Shown: in pieces, positions 16,737 through 25,465 of the stretch
How the letters are laid out: each line of letters opens with the position of its first letter
Position numbering within the stretch: the first letter of the stretch is position 1
Source: Verrucomicrobiota bacterium
Lineage (GTDB): Bacteria; Verrucomicrobiota; Verrucomicrobiia; Limisphaerales; JACRJZ01
Direction of reading: 5' to 3'
DNA: 64,000 bases
Assembly (NCBI GenBank): GCA_016219875.1
Contig: JACRJZ010000060.1
Coordinates: 44,945 to 108,944, forward strand
Notes under the pieces: generated by a model
What the model was told of the DNA's origin: nothing
Seen by the model: only the letters and a program-made list of their open reading frames with translations
Database searches by the model: none
Translations under genes and position numbers: made by a program

Positions 16737-19700
16737 TCAACACCCTTTCGGCAGACTGGAACAGTGGCCGCTGGAGGAGCGCTCAAAGTGGACGGGGGAG
16801 ACTGCCTCAGAGGAGCGTCGCCCAGGCACGGTGGGGCGCGGGCGCTCGAAACGCGCGTGGACCTCGAAGGCGAAGTTGTCCAGCACCTCGGCCTCCACCG
16901 GATCGCCGTTCAAAGAAAGCGTGAGACTGAGGAGCCGCTCCTGTTCGGCCACGTGGAAGAACTGCGCCTCGGCAATCTTGTTCGGCATACACTCCAGCGG
17001 GCCGACGCTGACCACGGCGTCGATGTGGCCCGCGCGCCATTCGTGGATCGGCACGCCCAGGGTGAGGGCCGCTTCGCCGCGCAGGTCCGGACGGAGATAC
17101 GGCCCCACAGCGTCCAAGCCCGCCGTCACGGTGGCGCGCTCCGGCCAATTCAGATGCCGCGCCAGGCGGGCGTGCGTGAGATGCTGGATGCGCCGTTGCA
17201 CCAGACTGGTAAGACGGTCGCCCAGGCTGACCTTGCTCTCCGCGCGCCGCGTGATGGCATCGGAGTATTCCAGCCATTCGTTGAACGGGGCGAGCTTCGC
17301 GCGCAAGCCACGGCGCTCCAGTTCCTCGATGATGAAGTTGTTGGCGAAGGCATCGCAGCGCACGTAAATCTCGCCCACCACAAGCACGGTCGGAACGCGC
17401 TTCGCTCCCCGCACCGCGGCGAACTCGGCCGCGGCTTCATCCAGAATCTTGCGCACGCCGAAGAGCCGTCCGCTGGCAACCTGCCACAGCGAGTTGGCCA
17501 GGGACAAGTCTCCGGAGGCCGCGCGCTCCAGGTGCTGAAGAACGCACTCGAAGTGACGCCGGTAAATGGCGTTGGCCGCGCCAGCGCGGGTTTCAACCGG
17601 GCGCACATCGTGCAGCGCGTCGAGAAGCAGGTCCGCCGCCATAACGGCGGTGAACAAAAGCGTGGAGAAGCCCGCCGGCATGTCGTCAAAGTAACCCGCA
17701 TCCTGCAACGTCCAGATGCGGACGCGATCCGCCCAACCGAGACGCTGGAGGACGATTTGATTCAGGAGATTGTAGGTGCCCTCGCGGCAGGGACCGTGGG
17801 TGCTGGGCATGAGCACGGCGAACCGCGCGTCCGAGTGCGGCTCGCGGGCCAGGCGCTTAAGGAGATTGCCCAGCGTGAGGCACATCGGCAGGCACTCCTT
17901 GCCGGACGTGTGCCGCCGGCCCAGGCGCAAGGATTCGGCATCGGGCTGCGGCAGGCATTCCGCTTTCAGACCCGCGCCGCGGAAACAGGCGGCGACGAAT
18001 TGCGCGCCTTCGCTGATCCACGGGACGAGCAACGTCTCGCCGCGCCGACGGATTTCCCCCATCGGCGTGGTGCGTTGCTGAAGCGCGGCGAACTCGTTCG
18101 GTTCTTCGCGCCGGCCAGCGGCCAAGTCCTGCGCCACGCAATGCAGGAACGCTTCGAGGCGCGTCTTGGTGCCGGCGTCGCCGGAGTGACCGTCGGTTTC
18201 GATCAGCGCGAACGGCTTGCCCTCCATGATGTGGGCGAAGAAGTGGAGGTTGAAGCTGTCCGGGCCACACGAGTAATTGCTGCAATACACCGCGTAGCAG
18301 CCCGGGGTGCGGCGGACTTGGTGGGCCGCGCGCAGGATGTGCTGGCCGTAGCTCCAATACATGTCGCGGAACGTCGGCACTTCCTCGGCCACGGGGTAGC
18401 AGTCCACCGGGATGGCCAGCGCGCCTTGCTCGCGCAAGATGGCGGGGACGTTCGAGTTCAGGACCGTGTTGTAGATCGTGTAGGGCCGGCCGAGGACTAC
18501 GACCGCCGTGAGGCCGTGCTCGCGGGCGAACGCCAACGCGCGGCGGCCAATGTCCAAGCGGGCTGCCTCAAACTTGGTTTGCGCTTCCAGGGCGAGCGCG
18601 TGCGCCCGCTGCCAGTTGTCTTCCGGTAAACCAAGTTGCTCCGCGAGCCGGCGGCAGCTTTCGAGGAACTCCGGCGAGCGCAGGTTGCCTTCGCCCGCGT
18701 CGATCAAAGGCGAAAGAAGCTGGCCGGGAATCTTGCGCCGCAAGTCCCAGCCCAGCATGTCAGGACTGGCCTGCACGAGCGGACACGTCACGGCGTGCGG
18801 CTCGCCGTTCACGCGCGGCAGGCTGCGCACCATCGGCACGAAGAGGTAATCGGCGCCCGTCTCGGCCATGCGGCTGGCCAGGCCGTGGAACTGTTGCAGC
18901 GGCGCGCAGAACGGGACGTTGGCCTCGCGGATGCCGCGCTTGAGCATCGCGTGATCGCTGCCGCCCACGATCAGCAAGTCCAACCCCAACGCGCGCAGGA
19001 AGGTGGCGAAGAAGGGGAAGAGGCCCTTGAGCATGAACTCGTCGCTCAGGGCGACGGTAGGGCGGGGTGAGAGGTTGAAGGTTGAAGGTTGAAGGTTCGG
19101 CAAGGCACGCGCCGGCGAAACCTGCAACCCGCATCCCGCAACCTGCAACGGCTCATCTCCCGCCGGGTTCCCAGTCAGACCGGCGACCAGGTCCTTGATC
19201 AACGCTTCCCGCTCGCGGAACGGGTCCGGCGCGAGGTCGGGCAATTTCTTTTTGCGCGTGGCTTTGTCGTGCAGCGCGCAGCCGCCGCCCCAGGTGAACT
19301 TCTGGCGGCGGTTTTCCACGACGGTGTGCAAGCGGTCAATGCGGCAGCGGCTGCCTTGACCGCCGCAGCCCACAGCGGAATGGCAGGTGAAGTGGTCTTT
19401 GCTCTCGACCTTGGCGCTCAGGAAACGGTCGAGCGCGAGGACTGACAGGCGGGGCGCCTGTCGGACACCGGCAAACGAGTCGCCCGCCCTACTACCGACA
19501 CCGGCAGGCGGGACGACTGCTTCGCGGCGGCTGCGCAGGGTCAGCAATGCGATGCCGAGCGCGCCCACCGTTCCAGGGTCCGGCGGGACCACGACTTCGC
19601 AGCCGGTCTGCCGCACCACGGCGGCGGCCAGGGCGTCGGAAGCGAACGGCATGCCCTGGCAGAAAATCACCTGACCCACGGAGCGGCTGCCTTTGACGCG

Positions 19701-21272
19701 ATTGAGATAGTTCTGGATGACCGAGTCGTAGAGGCCCGCGATGACGCTGCGGTGATCGACTCCGGCGGCGATGGCTTCGTCGATGATCTCCGCCATGAAC
19801 ACGGAGCAATGCTGGCCGAGCGACACGCCTTCGCCGGCGGCGAGGGCTTCCTGGCCCAGTTGCGCCACGCCACGAATGCCGGCGAACTTGCGGCCCTGCT
19901 CTTCAATGAACGAGCCGGTGCCGGCGCTGCACGCTTCGTTCATCGCCGAGTCCATCACGCGGCCGGCGGCGAGGCGGATGTACTTCGCGTCCTGGCCGCC
20001 GATCTCGAAGATGGTATCGACGCGCGGATCGTAATGCAGCGCACCCTCCGCGTGGGCGGCGATTTCGTTGAGGACGAAGACGGCGTCTTTCCCGTAGCAC
20101 GTCGTCATCAGCGAGCCGACAATTTCCCGTCCGCTGCCGGTCACGCCCAGCGCGAGCACCGGACATCGGCCCGCCGGGCTGCGAAGAAACTGCGTCGCCA
20201 ACTCCTGCGCCGCGCCCACGGGATCGCCGAGCGTCTGGCGGTAGCCTTGCCAGACGATCGCGCGCGAACCGGCGTCGAGGGCGACGCATTTGGATCCGGT
20301 GGAGCCAATGTCGAAGCCGAGGACCAGTTCGCGCGTCTCGCCGTTGATGAGGGCCGGCGGCGGCGACACCATGCGTCGGACCTTGTGGAGCGAGGCGGCC
20401 AGAGCGGGGACGCGGTCGAGCTTCGTGCCGTTCGGCGGGGCCAGCAGGGAATCCAGCGTTGGAAGGACTGCCGTGGTTTCCGCGGCCACCAACGCGCAAC
20501 CCAGCGCTTCAAAGAAAAGGCCGTCGTCGTTCTCCAGCGGCAGCAGCGTCATGCGGTGCCGGCCCAGGAACTCGCGGAAGGCAGCCTGCACACGCGGCGA
20601 GCGGCCCACGCCGCCGATGAGCACGACGCGGGCGGGAGAGAGGTCCGGCTTGATCAGCCCCTGGACGTTTTCGCAGACGGCATCGAACAGCCCGGCCAGG
20701 ATGCGCCCGCGGTCCTCGCCTTTGTTGGCGAGATGCGTCATGTCGCTCTTGAGGATGACCGGGCAGCGGCCTGAGAGCGGCGCGGGTTTCTCGACGGATG
20801 CCGCCAGTTCGCTGGCTTCTTCGATGGTGAGCGAGAACCGCTCGACGAGTTGGCGCAGGAAGTTGCCCGTGCCCTGGGAGCAACGGCTGTTTTCCCGGAA
20901 CACTTCGAGGCCGTTGTCGCGCAGTTCGAGCACGGAAAACCCGTGCCCGCCGATGGAGACAATGGTCGCCGCCGCCTCGCCGCAGAGGAAACGGAAGGCG
21001 CGGGCCTGGGCCTGCTTGGCCGGGACGCGGGGGAGTTGGACTTGCTTGCCGAAACGGCCGCTGACCGCGGCGGCTTGCACGGCGTCCCATTCCCACTCGC
21101 GCAGGAGCCGCTGGAGCGCAAGCCCCGGCGCCTTGCCGTGCTCCACGATCTCGCGGCGCGTCCAGCGCAGTTTAGCCTTCTCGCGCCGGACCTCGACCAC
21201 CTTGATCGTCTCGGCCCCGGCGTCGATGCCGAGGAACCGCTCGCGCCCGCCAGGATGCTGCTGGGTTTGCAT
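16737..21272 (-). CDS. Fused acyl-CoA dehydratase activase-type protein
   Basis: A 1511-residue fusion related to activators and components of 2-hydroxyacyl-CoA dehydratases and benzoyl-CoA reductases. Residues ~12-270 and ~317-590 are two ASKHA (BcrA/BadF-type) ATPase domains; the second has GFDIGSTGSKCVAL and FEIGGQDAKYIRL. A Cys cluster follows near 627-650 (HFTCHSAVGCGGQGSRC). From ~741 it resembles the DUF2229/CoA-dehydratase-like region (ALSDEFMLKGLFPFF, VLGRPYTIYNT, YCSNYSCGPDSF, GKECLPMCLTLGN). Archerase-like function would be ATP-driven low-potential electron transfer via Fe-S clusters; the substrate is unknown. Residues ~705-737 are encoded by an intergenic-type repeat, and the last ~30 residues look non-conserved. 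A LysR gene is divergent. Confidence 0.88.
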   Translation of the reverse strand: MQTQQHPGGRERFLGIDAGAETIKVVEVRREKAKLRWTRREIVEHGKAPGLALQRLLREWEWDAVQAAAVSGRFGKQVQLPRVPAKQAQARAFRFLCGEAAATIVSIGGHGFSVLELRDNGLEVFRENSRCSQGTGNFLRQLVERFSLTIEEASELAASVEKPAPLSGRCPVILKSDMTHLANKGEDRGRILAGLFDAVCENVQGLIKPDLSPARVVLIGGVGRSPRVQAAFREFLGRHRMTLLPLENDDGLFFEALGCALVAAETTAVLPTLDSLLAPPNGTKLDRVPALAASLHKVRRMVSPPPALINGETRELVLGFDIGSTGSKCVALDAGSRAIVWQGYRQTLGDPVGAAQELATQFLRSPAGRCPVLALGVTGSGREIVGSLMTTCYGKDAVFVLNEIAAHAEGALHYDPRVDTIFEIGGQDAKYIRLAAGRVMDSAMNEACSAGTGSFIEEQGRKFAGIRGVAQLGQEALAAGEGVSLGQHCSVFMAEIIDEAIAAGVDHRSVIAGLYDSVIQNYLNRVKGSRSVGQVIFCQGMPFASDALAAAVVRQTGCEVVVPPDPGTVGALGIALLTLRSRREAVVPPAGVGSRAGDSFAGVRQAPRLSVLALDRFLSAKVESKDHFTCHSAVGCGGQGSRCRIDRLHTVVENRRQKFTWGGGCALHDKATRKKKLPDLAPDPFREREALIKDLVAGLTGNPAGDEPLQVAGCGLQVSPARALPNLQPSTFNLSPRPTVALSDEFMLKGLFPFFATFLRALGLDLLIVGGSDHAMLKRGIREANVPFCAPLQQFHGLASRMAETGADYLFVPMVRSLPRVNGEPHAVTCPLVQASPDMLGWDLRRKIPGQLLSPLIDAGEGNLRSPEFLESCRRLAEQLGLPEDNWQRAHALALEAQTKFEAARLDIGRRALAFAREHGLTAVVVLGRPYTIYNTVLNSNVPAILREQGALAIPVDCYPVAEEVPTFRDMYWSYGQHILRAAHQVRRTPGCYAVYCSNYSCGPDSFNLHFFAHIMEGKPFALIETDGHSGDAGTKTRLEAFLHCVAQDLAAGRREEPNEFAALQQRTTPMGEIRRRGETLLVPWISEGAQFVAACFRGAGLKAECLPQPDAESLRLGRRHTSGKECLPMCLTLGNLLKRLAREPHSDARFAVLMPSTHGPCREGTYNLLNQIVLQRLGWADRVRIWTLQDAGYFDDMPAGFSTLLFTAVMAADLLLDALHDVRPVETRAGAANAIYRRHFECVLQHLERAASGDLSLANSLWQVASGRLFGVRKILDEAAAEFAAVRGAKRVPTVLVVGEIYVRCDAFANNFIIEELERRGLRAKLAPFNEWLEYSDAITRRAESKVSLGDRLTSLVQRRIQHLTHARLARHLNWPERATVTAGLDAVGPYLRPDLRGEAALTLGVPIHEWRAGHIDAVVSVGPLECMPNKIAEAQFFHVAEQERLLSLTLSLNGDPVEAEVLDNFAFEVHARFERPRPTVPGRRSSEAVSPVHFERSSSGHCSSLPKGC
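19065..19160. repeat. Short-repeat insertion inside the activase coding region
   Basis: The segment has GAGAGGTTGAAGGTTGAAGG (19069 onwards) and a TTGCAGGTTGCGGGATGCGG-type tract on the other strand (near 19120-19150). These resemble the TTGAAGG intergenic repeats elsewhere in the window. It keeps the reading frame and encodes about 32 residues, including LQPSTFNLSPRP, between two domains. Confidence 0.65.
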
Positions 21273-21501
21273 GGGCGGTAGGCTAGGTCATCCCGCGCCG
21301 CGCGCGGGAATCGAAACTTTTACGAGCTTATTGAACGCCTCAATGCGCATGCCGACCGGCGGCAGACGGCAAAAGAACGCTGGCCAACCCGCGCGCCCCG
21401 CCTATCCTCGCCGCGATGGACTTTGCGGCAGACAATCTTCACAAGCAAGAGTTCAGTCGGGGGGCGCCTCGAGCGCAGGACTGTATCCACCCGGTTGACC
21501 C

Positions 21502-22383
21502 ATGAACATTCACCACCTGGAGCTTTTCTATTACGTGGCCAAGCACGGCGGCATCAGCGAGGCCGCACGCAACATGCCCTACGGCATCCAGCAGCCGGCC
21601 ATCAGCGGACAGATCATCCAACTGGAGCAATTCCTCGGCTTGACCCTGTTTCATCGCCGGCCGTTTGAACTGACGCCGTCGGGGCACGAGTTGTTCCAGT
21701 TCATCGAGCCGTTCTTCAGCAACCTCGACACCATGACGCGCAAGCTCCAGGGCGGGACGGCGCATCACATCCGCATCGGCGCGTCGGAGATCGTGCTGCG
21801 GGACCACATGCCCGAACTGGGCCAGCGGGTGCGGAAGAAGTTCCCGCAACTGACGTTCACGCTGCGCGAGGGTTACCAGCCCCAGATCGAGGCGTGGCTC
21901 GACAAACAGGAAATCGATCTCGGCCTCACGCTGCTGGGCGAGCGAATGCAGGCAGGTTTCTCGTCGCTCCCGCTGCTCCGGCTGCCGCTCATGCTGATCG
22001 TGCCGCGCAAGAGCCAGTTCAAGTCAGCGGAAGATCTGTGGAAGCTGGACCGGATCGAGGAATCGCTCATCACACTGCCGGCCTACGAATCCATGTGCCG
22101 CAACTTCCAGGCAGGGTTGAGCAGGAAAGGCCTCGATTGGTTCCCGAGCATCGAAGTCAGTTCGCTCAAGCTGATCGAAACCTACGTGGCCAGCGGGTAC
22201 GGCATCGGATTGTTCCTGGACATTCCCAAGACCACGCTGGGGCCGGGTCTGCGCTCGCTGCCGCTGCCGGATTTCGAGCCGGTCACCTTCGGCGCGCTCT
22301 GGCGCGGCAAGGCCACGCCCGTGATCGACGCCCTGCTGGAGGCCGTCCAAGGCCGGGCAAAAGAGATGAAGGCGGGAAGCTGA
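21502..22383 (+). CDS. LysR-family transcriptional regulator
   Basis: A 293-residue LysR-type regulator. The N-terminal winged HTH is MNIHHLELFYYVAKHGGISE, with QQPAISGQIIQLEQFLG as the recognition region and TLFHRRPFELTPSG as the wing. Residues ~90-290 form the periplasmic-binding-like effector domain. It is divergent from the 1511-residue activase-type gene across a 229-bp gap and is a natural candidate to regulate it. That gap holds a CCGCGCCGCGCGCGG hairpin near 21295. The effector is unknown. The start is well fixed by the HTH. Confidence 0.93.
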   Translation: MNIHHLELFYYVAKHGGISEAARNMPYGIQQPAISGQIIQLEQFLGLTLFHRRPFELTPSGHELFQFIEPFFSNLDTMTRKLQGGTAHHIRIGASEIVLRDHMPELGQRVRKKFPQLTFTLREGYQPQIEAWLDKQEIDLGLTLLGERMQAGFSSLPLLRLPLMLIVPRKSQFKSAEDLWKLDRIEESLITLPAYESMCRNFQAGLSRKGLDWFPSIEVSSLKLIETYVASGYGIGLFLDIPKTTLGPGLRSLPLPDFEPVTFGALWRGKATPVIDALLEAVQGRAKEMKAGS

Positions 22384-22560
22384 GCCGCATCGATGCAGAC
22401 GAGGGAACCACGAAACACACGAAAGCAAAGGGCGGGATCCAAGCCAATGATGAAACGTCGGCTTCCCCCAACAGGTGAAAGGCGTCGTCACGGAAACCTT
22501 GGTTTGATCCGGTGGTTTTGGCGTGTTTGCTGTGTTTGGCGGGCGAGTTTGCGCCGGCGA
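22384..22560. repeat. ACCACGAAACACACGAAAG repeat, family E (copy 1)
   Basis: CGATGCAGACGAGGGAACCA (22391 onwards) is followed by a CGAAACACACGAAAG tract. A degenerate partner, GGTTTTGGCGTGTTTGCTGT, follows at about 22523. The same leader and tract recur at 25084-25128. It lies between the LysR gene and the converging permease. Confidence 0.7.
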
Positions 22561-22586
22561 AAGCAGGTCAACTGCGGCCTCTAGGT

Positions 22587-23918
22587 TTAACCGACTTTCG
22601 CCAATCGCGCCGCTTTTCGGACTCGTCGTTGACTAATCCAGTAAGCGGGCAGCCCGGTCAGGAGCAACCCCAGCGCCGCCAGGGCGATCCGGGGCTTGTA
22701 GAGCACCGCGCTGTAGGCGAGGAAGCTGCAAGTCCCCGCGAAAACGAGCGGCGTGACCGGATAGCCCCACACGCGATACGGACGCGCTGCCGCCGGTTCC
22801 TTGAAGCGGAGGACCATCAGGGCCAGGCTGGTGCCCAGGTAGAAGAGGTACACCGGCGCGGCCGTGTAGAGCAGCGTATCGACAAACCCGCCGAGCGCGA
22901 AAATCAGCGCCAGGGCGATCAGCCCCTGAAGCACCAGCGCCCGTACCGGCGTGCCCTGCTTTGCGTTCCATTGGCTGACCAAGCGGAAGATGCGGTGGTC
23001 CCGCCCCACCGCGTAGGAAATCCGCGCGCCGGCGAAAATCAACCCGTTCACCGCCCCAAGCGCCGACAAGCAGATCAACAGGCTGATGAAGACCGGCGCA
23101 CCCTGCCCGAACCAGGACCGCACCGCATCGGCGGCGACGGCTGACGAGGCCGCCACGCCGTTGTGCCCGAGGGCGTGGAGGAAGGCCACGTTGACCAACA
23201 GATACAGGGCCGTCACCGCGCCAGTTCCCAAGGCGAGGGCGCGGACGATGTTCCGGTTTGGATTCAGCACTTCCGCCGCCACGTAGGCCATCTCGTTCCA
23301 GCCGCCGAAGGTGAACAGGACCAGGATCAACGCCAGGCTCACGGGCAGAGCCTCCACGGTCTGGACGGCCGTCACCGGTCGCGGGGCAAGGCAGGCCACG
23401 CCGACGATGACGGCCAGGCCCGCGATTTTCGCCAGGGTCAGCACGTTTTGCGTCCATTTCCCCTGGCGCACGCCCGCGACGTTCACGAGGGTCAAGACCA
23501 GCACCGCCAGGGCCGCATAAAGTTGCTGGCTGGAAACAAGCGAGGCCCCGGCCAGCGGATCGTGAATGGCCCGGGCGTAGGTCGCGAACGCGAACGCCAT
23601 CACCGCGATGTCGCCTGGACGCACGATGACCGTTTGAATCCAGCCGAACAGGAACCCAGCCCACGGCCCATAGGCGCGGCTGAGATAGACGTAGTCGCCT
23701 CCCGACTGCGGATACGCGGTGGCCAGTTCGGCGTAGCTCATCGCGCCGCACCACGAGAGCAGGCCGCCCGCCAGCCACAGCGCGAGGAAGCCGCTGTTCG
23801 AGGCCGTGCTCTTCGCCACGTCCGGCGCCACCTGGTAGATGCCTGCCCCCACGATGATGCCGACGATCAGGCAGGTGGAATCCAGGAGCGTGAGTTCACG
23901 GCGAGGGAGGGAATTCAT
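22587..23918 (-). CDS. APC-family amino acid permease
   Basis: A 443-residue amino acid-polyamine-organocation permease with about 12 membrane helices. The first helix has the substrate-binding motif IVGIIVGAGIYQVAPDVA. AMSYAELATAYPQSGGDYVY, in helices 2-3, is typical of the LAT/AGT-like branch. FTFGGWNEMAYVAAEVLNP is the conserved helix-6 region. The start MNSLPRREL is preferred; ten upstream residues in frame lie in repeat-rich sequence. The probable role is uptake or exchange of an amino acid; specificity cannot be told. It is flanked by repeats on both sides. Confidence 0.9.
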   Translation of the reverse strand: MNSLPRRELTLLDSTCLIVGIIVGAGIYQVAPDVAKSTASNSGFLALWLAGGLLSWCGAMSYAELATAYPQSGGDYVYLSRAYGPWAGFLFGWIQTVIVRPGDIAVMAFAFATYARAIHDPLAGASLVSSQQLYAALAVLVLTLVNVAGVRQGKWTQNVLTLAKIAGLAVIVGVACLAPRPVTAVQTVEALPVSLALILVLFTFGGWNEMAYVAAEVLNPNRNIVRALALGTGAVTALYLLVNVAFLHALGHNGVAASSAVAADAVRSWFGQGAPVFISLLICLSALGAVNGLIFAGARISYAVGRDHRIFRLVSQWNAKQGTPVRALVLQGLIALALIFALGGFVDTLLYTAAPVYLFYLGTSLALMVLRFKEPAAARPYRVWGYPVTPLVFAGTCSFLAYSAVLYKPRIALAALGLLLTGLPAYWISQRRVRKAARLAKVG

Positions 23919-23992
23919 GAGCGCCGGCCTGGCTGGGACAGCCCACATCGCGGATAGGTTTCTCCCCAGCGTCCCGGCACCGCCGGCTCGTG

Positions 23993-24120
23993 GCGCAGAT
24001 TTTCAATCTGCCGTATCGCCGGTTTTCCAACCGGCGAGCCACTCGAACGTCGGCACGCCTCCGAATCTGTCGCGCCCAGCCGACTGCAAGTCGGCGATAC
24101 GGCAGATTGAAAATCTGCGC
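23993..24120. repeat. Perfect 28-bp inverted repeat, family B (copy 1)
   Basis: Arms 23993-24020 (GCGCAGATTTTCAATCTGCC...) and 24093-24120 are exact complements over 28 bp. Internal palindromes GGTTTTCCAACC and GACTGCAAGTC lie between. Related copies at 43821-43929 and 58067-58176 share the GGTTTTCCAACCGGCGAG and GCAGTCGGC cores. It separates the permease and methyltransferase genes. Confidence 0.88.
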
Positions 24121-24160
24121 TACAGCCTCCGGCGGTTGGTGGCGTGTGACACATTCGGCC

Positions 24161-24865
24161 CTACCGCTTCTTCATGGTCACGCCGATGCCGGAGTCGCGC
24201 AGGTTGACGAAGAGGGTTTCGAGTTGCGGGTTGGTCGTGATCGCCTTCACGTAACGCGGGTCGGCCTGGCGTGCGCTCATGTTATGCGCCACCACCAAGC
24301 CGCCCAGCCGCACCAACGGCAACAGTTTTTCCAAGTAGTCGAGGTAGCCCTCCTTGTCGGCGTCCAGGAAGAGCAGGTCGATGGTTTCCTTCAGCTTGGG
24401 CACTTCAGTGTGCGCGTCGCCTTCCACCAGCGTGATGACGCCCTCGAGGCCGGCGCGCTTGAAGTTGGCCCGCGCCAGCTTCGCCCGTTCCGGGTCAATC
24501 TCGAACGTCGTCAGCTTCCCGCCCGTGGTTTGCAGGGCCAGGCCGATCCAAGTGGCGGAATAGCCGTGCGACGTGCCCACCTCGACGACGTTCTTCGCCC
24601 CAGTGGCCTCGACCAGCATCCGCAGGAACCGGCCGTCGTCGCGCGGCACGCTCAACATGCCCCGCGACCGGCTGTTCATGTCGTCCAAGACCGCGAGCAT
24701 CTTTTTTTCCGCTTCGTCCTTGGCCAGCGGGGCCGAGTCGAAGCTCGTGCCCGAAGCTGGGCCGCTGGGCGGGCCGCCGCGCCGTCCGGGATCTTGAGCT
24801 GTGACGAATGCCGCCGACGCTCCGAGGACCAGCAGGCCGATGATGAGTGCTGCGTTCTGTTTCAT
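24161..24865 (-). CDS. Predicted exported O-methyltransferase
   Basis: A 234-residue class I SAM-dependent methyltransferase of the O-methyltransferase (family 3, CCoAOMT-like) type. Motif I is VVEVGTSHGYSATWIGLAL, the acidic loop TTFEIDPERAKLAR and the metal/catalytic region DLLFLDADKEGYLDYL. LGGLVVAHNMS corresponds to the usual D-N motif with His at the D position. Unusually it starts with a clear signal peptide (MKQNAALIIGLLVLGASAAF, then VTAQD), suggesting export, although SAM is cytoplasmic. The length after cleavage is normal. It is alone between repeats. The substrate may be a catechol or similar. Confidence 0.82.
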   Translation of the reverse strand: MKQNAALIIGLLVLGASAAFVTAQDPGRRGGPPSGPASGTSFDSAPLAKDEAEKKMLAVLDDMNSRSRGMLSVPRDDGRFLRMLVEATGAKNVVEVGTSHGYSATWIGLALQTTGGKLTTFEIDPERAKLARANFKRAGLEGVITLVEGDAHTEVPKLKETIDLLFLDADKEGYLDYLEKLLPLVRLGGLVVAHNMSARQADPRYVKAITTNPQLETLFVNLRDSGIGVTMKKR

Positions 24866-25099
24866 GTCGTGTTCCTTTCGATGCTGTGTTGTGGGTCACT
24901 GGTTAACCCCTCCGCGGGGTTGGATGCAACACCGAAAAGGCGTTGGACGGTAAGGTTTCAGTAGAGTCCGGCTCTGGCGGTTCGCCAAATCCGAAACCCT
25001 CACGGGCCGACAGGGTTTCGGATTTGCTCACTCGGATTTCGATTTTCGGATTTCTGCCTCGGCCCTGACTTTACTGAGCCGCACCGATGCAGACGAGGG

Positions 25100-25263
25100 A
25101 ACCACGAAATACACGAAACACACGAAAGCAAAGGCCGCCGTGCGGTTCTTGGCTGGTGTACCGGCGTCACCAAACGGTGACGGGACGAAGTCCTCGTCCG
25201 GCCGCGGCGCGGCGAGCGATTCTCTTGGGCGTTCCTTTCGTGTGTTTCGTGTATTTCGTGGTT
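25100..25263. repeat. Perfect 29-bp inverted repeat, family E (copy 2)
   Basis: The 600-bp gap 24866-25465 has no gene but holds two repeat elements. This one has arms at 25100-25128 (AACCACGAAATACACGAAAC...) and 25235-25263 that are exact complements. It is preceded by the CGATGCAGACGAGGGA leader also found at 22391. Upstream, at 25005-25060, are short GGATTTCG-type direct repeats. Confidence 0.88.
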
Positions 25264-25340
25264 CAACTGAATCGTTCCGGCTGAGGCGTTACGTCGGGCG
25301 AGAGCAAGGTTCTGAACTCCTGTTCCCGTGAAAATGACTT

Positions 25341-25409
25341 GGCCCGCCCGGTGAGGGCACCGGGCCTACAGGGTCGCGCGAGAGTGGCAGGCCGGGTCCC
25401 CCGACCCGG
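25341..25409. repeat. CCCGGTGAGGGCACCGGG palindrome, family F (copy 1)
   Basis: CCCGGTGAGGGCACCGGG (25346-25363) and GGCCGGGTCCCCCGACCCGG (25390-25409) are two GC-rich hairpins in tandem. They are separated by a short spacer, and 'GGGCCTACA' follows the first. The same arrangement occurs at 63894-63960. It lies just downstream of the sigma factor gene. Confidence 0.8.
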
Positions 25410-25465
25410 CGATCGGAGATCACCGTTATTCCGCGCGGCGGGAGACGGCGCCGGCCGGCGCGCCT

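Noticed and set aside
16410..18629. 739-residue plus-strand frame opposite the activase gene
   Set aside because: Composition typical of an antisense shadow; the minus-strand protein has recognisable domains.
23993..24120. Riboswitch or attenuator upstream of the permease or methyltransferase
   Set aside because: The structure is downstream of the APC gene and upstream of nothing on its strand; it matches a dispersed repeat family rather than a known riboswitch fold.
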